From Oreohelix idahoensis (taxonomy: Eukaryota; Mollusca; Gastropoda; Stylommatophora; Oreohelicidae): a stretch of DNA of 64,000 nucleotides. A program made the translations under genes and the position numbers. The notes under the pieces were generated by a model, which saw only the letters and a program-made list of their open reading frames with translations, ran no database searches and had not been told where the DNA came from. This document shows positions 58,325-64,000 of this stretch, in pieces. The stretch's first letter is position 1. Every line of letters starts with the position of its first letter. Location: the NCBI GenBank assembly GCA_024509875.1, contig JAMPIV010009927.1, forward strand, positions 362,923 through 426,922, read 5' to 3'.

Positions 58325-61300
58325 TATACTTCCGGTGTTATCTTGTGTTTCTTACTGATAAATAGCCAGTAAAGCATCTTTTTGGGGATGCCTAGCTGGC
58401 CGTGGGGTCAGTGTGATTCGCTTGATAGCTAGGCGGAGTTGTCGTACGGAAGGTACGGGGTTCGAACCCTGGGTAAGCCACTCACGTCTGTTGTTTTTCT
58501 GTTGTCCAAGTGTTCTACTTCTTTATTTCTTACGAGTGCCTGAAAACATACCTTTATGTTTGTCTAATATTAATTTACTAATATTAATTTACTGTTTACA
58601 GGCCTCGGGTTTCCCTTCCTTATGTGTTATTTATGTTCATACAATACCAGAAACCTACCCACTGTTCTATACTATTGTCCTTTAGTCTTCTACTATTTAC
58701 TGGACCCAGTATCAAGGTCTTTGTCTTGTTTGGACTGACACATACTGTTAATAGGAGAACAACAGAAGTGATTGCGTCATTAAGGGGCTGTATACTTCCG
58801 GTGTTATCTTGTGTTTCTTACTGATAAATAGCCAGTAAAGCATCTTTTTTTGGGGATGCCTAGCTGGCCGTGGGGTCAGTGTGATTCGCTTGATAGCTAG
58901 GCGGAGTTGTCGTACGGAAGGTACGGGGTTCGAACCCTGGGTAAGCCACTCACGTCTGTTGTTTTTCTGTTGTCCAAGTGTTCTACTTCTTTATTTCTTA
59001 CGAGTGCCTGAAAACATACCTTTATGTTTGTCTAATATTAATTTACTAATATTAATTTACTGTTTACAGGCCTCGGGTTTCCCTTCCTTATGTGTTATTT
59101 ATGTTCATACAATACCAGAAACCTACCCACTGTTCTATACTATTGTCCTTTAGTCTTCTACTATTTACTGGACCCAGTATCAAGGTCTTTGTCTTGTTTG
59201 GACTGACACATACTGTTAATAGGAGAACAACAGAAGTGATTGCGTCATTAAGGGGCTGTATACTTCCGGTGTTATCTTGTGTTTCTTACTGATAAATAGC
59301 CAGTAAAGCATCTTTTTTTGGGGATGCCTAGCTGGCCGTGGGGTCAGTGTGATTCGCTTGATAGCTAGGCGGAGTTGTCGTACGGAAGGTACGGGGTTCG
59401 AACCCTGGGTAAGCCACTCACGTCTGTTGTTTTTCTGTTGTCCAAGTGTTCTACTTCTTTATTTCTTACGAGTGCCTGAAAACATACCTTTATGTTTGTC
59501 TAATATTAATTTACTAATATTAATTTACTGTTTACAGGCCTCGGGTTTCCCTTCCTTATGTGTTATTTATGTTCATACAATACCAGAAACCTACCCACTG
59601 TTCTATACTATTGTCCTTTAGTCTTCTACTATTTACTGGACCCAGTATCAAGGTCTTTGTCTTGTTTGGACTGACACATACTGTTAATAGGAGAACAACA
59701 GAAGTGATTGCGTCATTAAGGGGCTGTATACTTCCGGTGTTATCTTGTGTTTCTTACTGATAAATAGCCAGTAAAGCATCTTTTTTTTGGGGATGCCTAG
59801 CTGGCCGTGGGGTCAGTGTGATTCGCTTGATAGCTAGGCGGAGTTGTCGTACGGAAGGTACGGGGTTCGAACCCTGGGTAAGCCACTCACGTCTGTTGTT
59901 TTTCTGTTGTCCAAGTGTTCTACTTCTTTATTTCTTACGAGTGCCTGAAAACATACCTTTATGTTTGTCTAATATTAATTTACTAATATTAATTTACTGT
60001 TTACAGGCCTCGGGTTTCCCTTCCTTATGTGTTATTTATGTTCATACAATACCAGAAACCTACCCACTGTTCTATACTATTGTCCTTTAGTCTTCTACTA
60101 TTTACTGGACCCAGTATCAAGGTCTTTGTCTTGTTTGGACTGACACATACTGTTAATAGGAGAACAACAGAAGTGATTGCGTCATTAAGGGGCTGTATAC
60201 TTCCGGTGTTATCTTGTGTTTCTTACTGATAAATAGCCAGTAAAGCATCTTTTTTTTTTTGGGGATGCCTAGCTGGCCGTGGGGTCAGTGTGATTCGCTT
60301 GATAGCTAGGCGGAGTTGTCGTACGGAAGGTACGGGGTTCGAACCCTGGGTAAGCCACTCACGTCTGTTGTTTTTCTGTTGTTCTACTTCTTTATTTCTT
60401 ACGAGTGCCTGAAAACATACCTTTATGTTTGTCTAATATTAATTTACTAATATTAATTTACTGTTTACAGGCCTCGGGTTTCCCTTCCTTATGTGTTATT
60501 TATGTTCATACAATACCAGAAACCTACCCACTGTTCTATACTATTGTCCTTTAGTCTTCTACTATTTACTGGACCCAGTATCAAGGTCTTTGTCTTGTTT
60601 GGACTGACACATACTGTTAATAGGAGAACAACAGAAGTGATTGCGTCATTAAGGGGCTGTATACTTCCGGTGTTATCTTGTGTTTCTTACTGATAAATAG
60701 CCAGTAAAGCATCTTTTTTTTTGGGGATGCCTAGCTGGCCGTGGGGTCAGTGTGATTCGCTTGATAGCTAGGCGGAGTTGTCGTACGGAAGGTACGGGGT
60801 TCGAACCCTGGGTAAGCCACTCACGTCTGTTGTTTTTCTGTTGTCCAAGTGTTCTACTTCTTTATTTCTTACGAGTGCCTGAAAACATACCTTTATGTTT
60901 GTCTAATATTAATTTACTAATATTAATTTACTGTTTACAGGCCTCGGGTTTCCCTTCCTTATGTGTTATTTATGTTCATACAATACCAGAAACCTACCCA
61001 CTGTTCTATACTATTGTCCTTTAGTCTTCTACTATTTACTGGACCCAGTATCAAGGTCTTTGTCTTGTTTGGACTGACACATACTGTTAATAGGAGAACA
61101 ACAGAAGTGATTGCGTCATTAAGGGGGGGCTGTATACTTCCGGTGTTATCTTGTGTTTCTTACTGATAAATAGCCAGTAAAGCATCTTTTTTTGGGGATG
61201 CCTAGCTGGCCGTGGGGTCAGTGTGATTCGCTTGATAGCTAGGCGGAGTTGTCGTACGGAAGGTACGGGGTTCGAACCCTGGGTAAGCCACTCACGTCTG

Positions 61301-64000
61301 TTGTTTTTCTGTTGTCCAAGTGTTCTACTTCTTTATTTCTTACGAGTGCCTGAAAACATACCTTTATGTTTGTCTAATATTAATTTACTAATATTAATTT
61401 ACTGTTTACAGGCCTCGGGTTTCCCTTCCTTATGTGTTATTTATGTTCATACAATACCAGAAACCTACCCACTGTTCTATACTATTGTCCTTTAGTCTTC
61501 TACTATTTACTGGACCCAGTATCAAGGTCTTTGTCTTGTTTGGACTGACACATACTGTTAATAGGAGAACAACAGAAGTGATTGCGTCATTAAGGGGCTG
61601 TATACTTCCGGTGTTATCTTGTGTTTCTTACTGATAAATAGCCAGTAAAGCATCTTTTTTTTGGGGATGCCTAGCTGGCCGTGGGGTCAGTGTGATTCGC
61701 TTGATAGCTAGGCGGAGTTGTCGTACGGAAGGTACGGGGTTCGAACCCTGGGTAAGCCACTCACGTCTGTTGTTTTTCTGTTGTCCAAGTGTTCTACTTC
61801 TTTATTTCTTACGAGTGCCTGAAAACATACCTTTATGTTTGTCTAATATTAATTTACTAATATTAATTTACTGTTTACAGGCCTCGGGTTTCCCTTCCTT
61901 ATGTGTTATTTATGTTCATACAATACCAGAAACCTACCCACTGTTCTATACTATTGTCCTTTAGTCTTCTACTATTTACTGGACCCAGTATCAAGGTCTT
62001 TGTCTTGTTTGGACTGACACATACTGTTAATAGGAGAACAACAGAAGTGATTGCGTCATTAAGGGGCTGTATACTTCCGGTGTTATCTTGTGTTTCTTAC
62101 TGATAAATAGCCAGTAAAGCATTTTTTTTTGGGGATGCCTAGCTGGCCGTGGGGTCAGTGTGATTCGCTTGATAGCTAGGCGGAGTTGTCGTACGGAAGG
62201 TACGGGGTTCGAACCCTGGGTAAGCCACTCACGTCTGTTGTTTTTCTGTTGTCCAAGTGTTCTACTTCTTTATTTCTTACGAGTGCCTGAAAACATACCT
62301 TTATGTTTGTCTAATATTAATTTACTAATATTAATTTACTGTTTACAGGCCTCGGGTTTCCCTTCCTTATGTGTTATTTATGTTCATACAATACCAGAAA
62401 CCTACCCACTGTTCTATACTATTGTCCTTTAGTCTTCTACTATTTACTGGACCCAGTATCAAGGTCTTTGTCTTGTTTGGACTGACACATACTGTTAATA
62501 GGAGAACAACAGAAGTGATTGCGTCATTGAGGGGCTGTATACTTCCGGTGTTATCTTGTGTTTCTTACTGATAAATAGCCAGTAAAGCATCTTTTTTTTT
62601 TGGGGGATGCCTAGCTGGCCGTGGGGTCAGTGTGATTCGCTTGATAGCTAGGCGGAGTTGTCGTACGGAAGGTACGGGGTTCGAACCCTGGGTAAGCCAC
62701 TCACGTCTGTTGTTTTTCTGTTGTCCAAGTGTTCTACTTCTTTATTTCTTACGAGTGCCTGAAAACATACCTTTATGTTTGTCTAATATTAATTTACTAA
62801 TATTAATTTACTGTTTACAGGCCTCGGGTTTCCCTTCCTTATGTGTTATTTATGTTCATACAATACCAGAAACTTACCCACTGTTCTATACTATTGTCCT
62901 TTAGTCTTCTACTATTTACTGGACCCAGTATCAAGGTCTTTGTCTTGTTTGGACTGACACATACTGTTAATAGGAGAACAACAGAAGTGATTGCGTCATT
63001 AAGGGGGCTGTATACTTCCGGTGTTATCTTGTGTTTCTTACTGATAAATAGCCAGTAAAGCATTTTTTTTTTTTGGGGATGCCTAGCTGGCCGTGGGGTC
63101 AGTGTGATTCGCTTGATAGCTAGGCGGAGTTGTCGTACGGAAGGTACGGGGTTCGAACCCTGGGTAAGCCACTCACGTCTGTTGTTTTTCTGTTGTCCAA
63201 GTGTTCTACTTCTTTATTTCTTACGAGTGCCTGAAAACATACCTTTATGTTTGTCTAATATTAATTTACTAATATTAATTTACTGTTTACAGGCCTCGGG
63301 TTTCCCTTCCTTATGTGTTATTTATGTTCATACAATACCAGAAACCTACCCACTGTTCTATACTATTGTCCTTTAGTCTTCTACTATTTACTGGACCCAG
63401 TATCAAGGTCTTTGTCTTGTTTGGACTGACACATACTGTTAATAGGAGAACAACAGAAGTGATTGCGTCATTAGGGGGGGCTGTATACTTCCGGTGTTAT
63501 CTTGTGTTTCTTACTGATAAATAGCCAGTAAAGCATCTTTTTTTTTGGGGATGCCTAGCTGGCCGTGGGGTCAGTGTGATTCGCTTGATAGCTAGGCGGA
63601 GTTGTCGTACGGAAGGTACGGGGTTCGAACCCTGGGTAAGCCACTCACGTCTGTTGTTTTTCTGTTGTCCAAGTGTTCTACTTCTTTATTTCTTACGAGT
63701 GCCTGAAAACATACCTTTATGTTTGTCTAATATTAATTTACTAATATTAATTTACTGTTTACAGGCCTCGGGTTTCCCTTCCTTATGTGTTATTTATGTT
63801 CATACAATACCAGAAACCTACCCACTGTTCTATACTATTGTCCTTTAGTCTTCTACTATTTACTGGACCCAGTATCAAGGTCTTTGTCTTGTTTGGACTG
63901 ACACATACTGTTAATAGGAGAACAACAGAAGTGATTGCGTCATTGAGGGGCTGTATACTTCCGGTGTTATCTTGTGTTTCTTACTGATAAATAGCCAGTA
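58325..64000 (+). repeat. 468-bp satellite array, right arm in inverted orientation (about 12 units)
   Basis: The same unit as in 43691-58324, but in the opposite orientation, from an abrupt junction at 58324/58325 to the window edge. One unit lacks a CCAAGTG-type segment near 60378, and two others have expanded G-runs (near 61122 and 63473). The array continues beyond the window. Confidence 0.95.
58403..58469 (+). promoter_or_regulatory. tRNA-like internal Pol III promoter of the satellite unit (representative copy)
   Basis: An A-box-like TGGGGTCAGTG at 58403-58413 is followed 46 bp later by the perfect B-box GGTTCGAACCC at 58459-58469, within a tRNA-sized segment (about 58396-58480). The same arrangement occurs in every unit of both arms, on the minus strand in the left arm. 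A complete cloverleaf is not evident, so this is a SINE-like head and not a tRNA gene. Confidence 0.65.

Noticed and set aside
43800..63640. Array of tRNA genes
   Set aside because: The B-box is perfect, but the A-box is degenerate and no full cloverleaf with an acceptor stem is visible. SINE-like is the better reading.
43616..63987. Dozens of identical 66- and 90-codon frames
   Set aside because: They are frames within the 468-bp satellite unit. Part of each is a translation of the tRNA-like B-box (GTGFEPW), and there are no domains.
1..64000. Bacterial or phage origin, operons, riboswitches
   Set aside because: LTR elements, LINEs, SINEs and satellites with Pol III heads dominate. There are no operon-like gene runs or ribosome-binding sites.

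Overview
The window looks like repeat-dense nuclear DNA of an animal, probably an aquatic invertebrate. I infer this only from the company of elements: Tc1/mariner, Ty3/gypsy of two kinds, an R2-type LINE with a restriction-like endonuclease, RTE-like LINEs, LINE RNase H fragments, tRNA-headed SINEs and several satellites. I found no host protein-coding gene, no true tRNA or rRNA gene and nothing bacterial. Almost every long reading frame belongs to a transposable element or is a by-product of a tandem repeat whose period is a multiple of three.

Layout. 1-7 kb: AT-rich minisatellite, a 5'-truncated RTE-like LINE, a small 27-bp-period array and a complete Tc1/mariner element (3508-5039) with terminal inverted repeats, TA duplications and a broken transposase. 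7-11.2 kb: a LINE RNase H fragment split by a second RTE-like LINE copy, which is itself split by a SINE with a 10-bp target duplication. 11.3-14.4 kb: a large 27-bp-period minisatellite. 14.5-15.3 kb: two SINEs of different families. 15.7-17.35 kb: 22-bp and 45-bp tandem arrays.

17.5-36.55 kb is one nested structure. A minus-strand Ty3/gypsy element (normal gag-PR-RT-IN order, decayed) has its roughly 192-bp 5' LTR split by a complete 13.9-kb LTR retrotransposon (22631-36500, TSD ATAGG on both sides). That element has an atypical Gmr1-like order: gag-PR-IN-RT-RNaseH. Its 5' LTR holds a 5'-truncated R2/Hero-type LINE (23213-26250). Its 3' LTR holds a 1203-bp solo LTR (35215-36417, TSD ACAAG). 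Each LTR is the empty-site control for the insertion in the other. The gypsy LTR abuts the 3' tail of a LINE with an RNase H domain (36548-37330).

37.3-43.6 kb holds a SINE with a 14-bp TSD, two old repeat pairs, a CT microsatellite and a third LINE fragment. 43.69-64 kb is a nearly pure array of a 468-bp unit carrying a tRNA-like Pol III head. About 31 units lie in one orientation, then the array inverts abruptly at 58324/58325 and about 12 units run the other way to the window edge.
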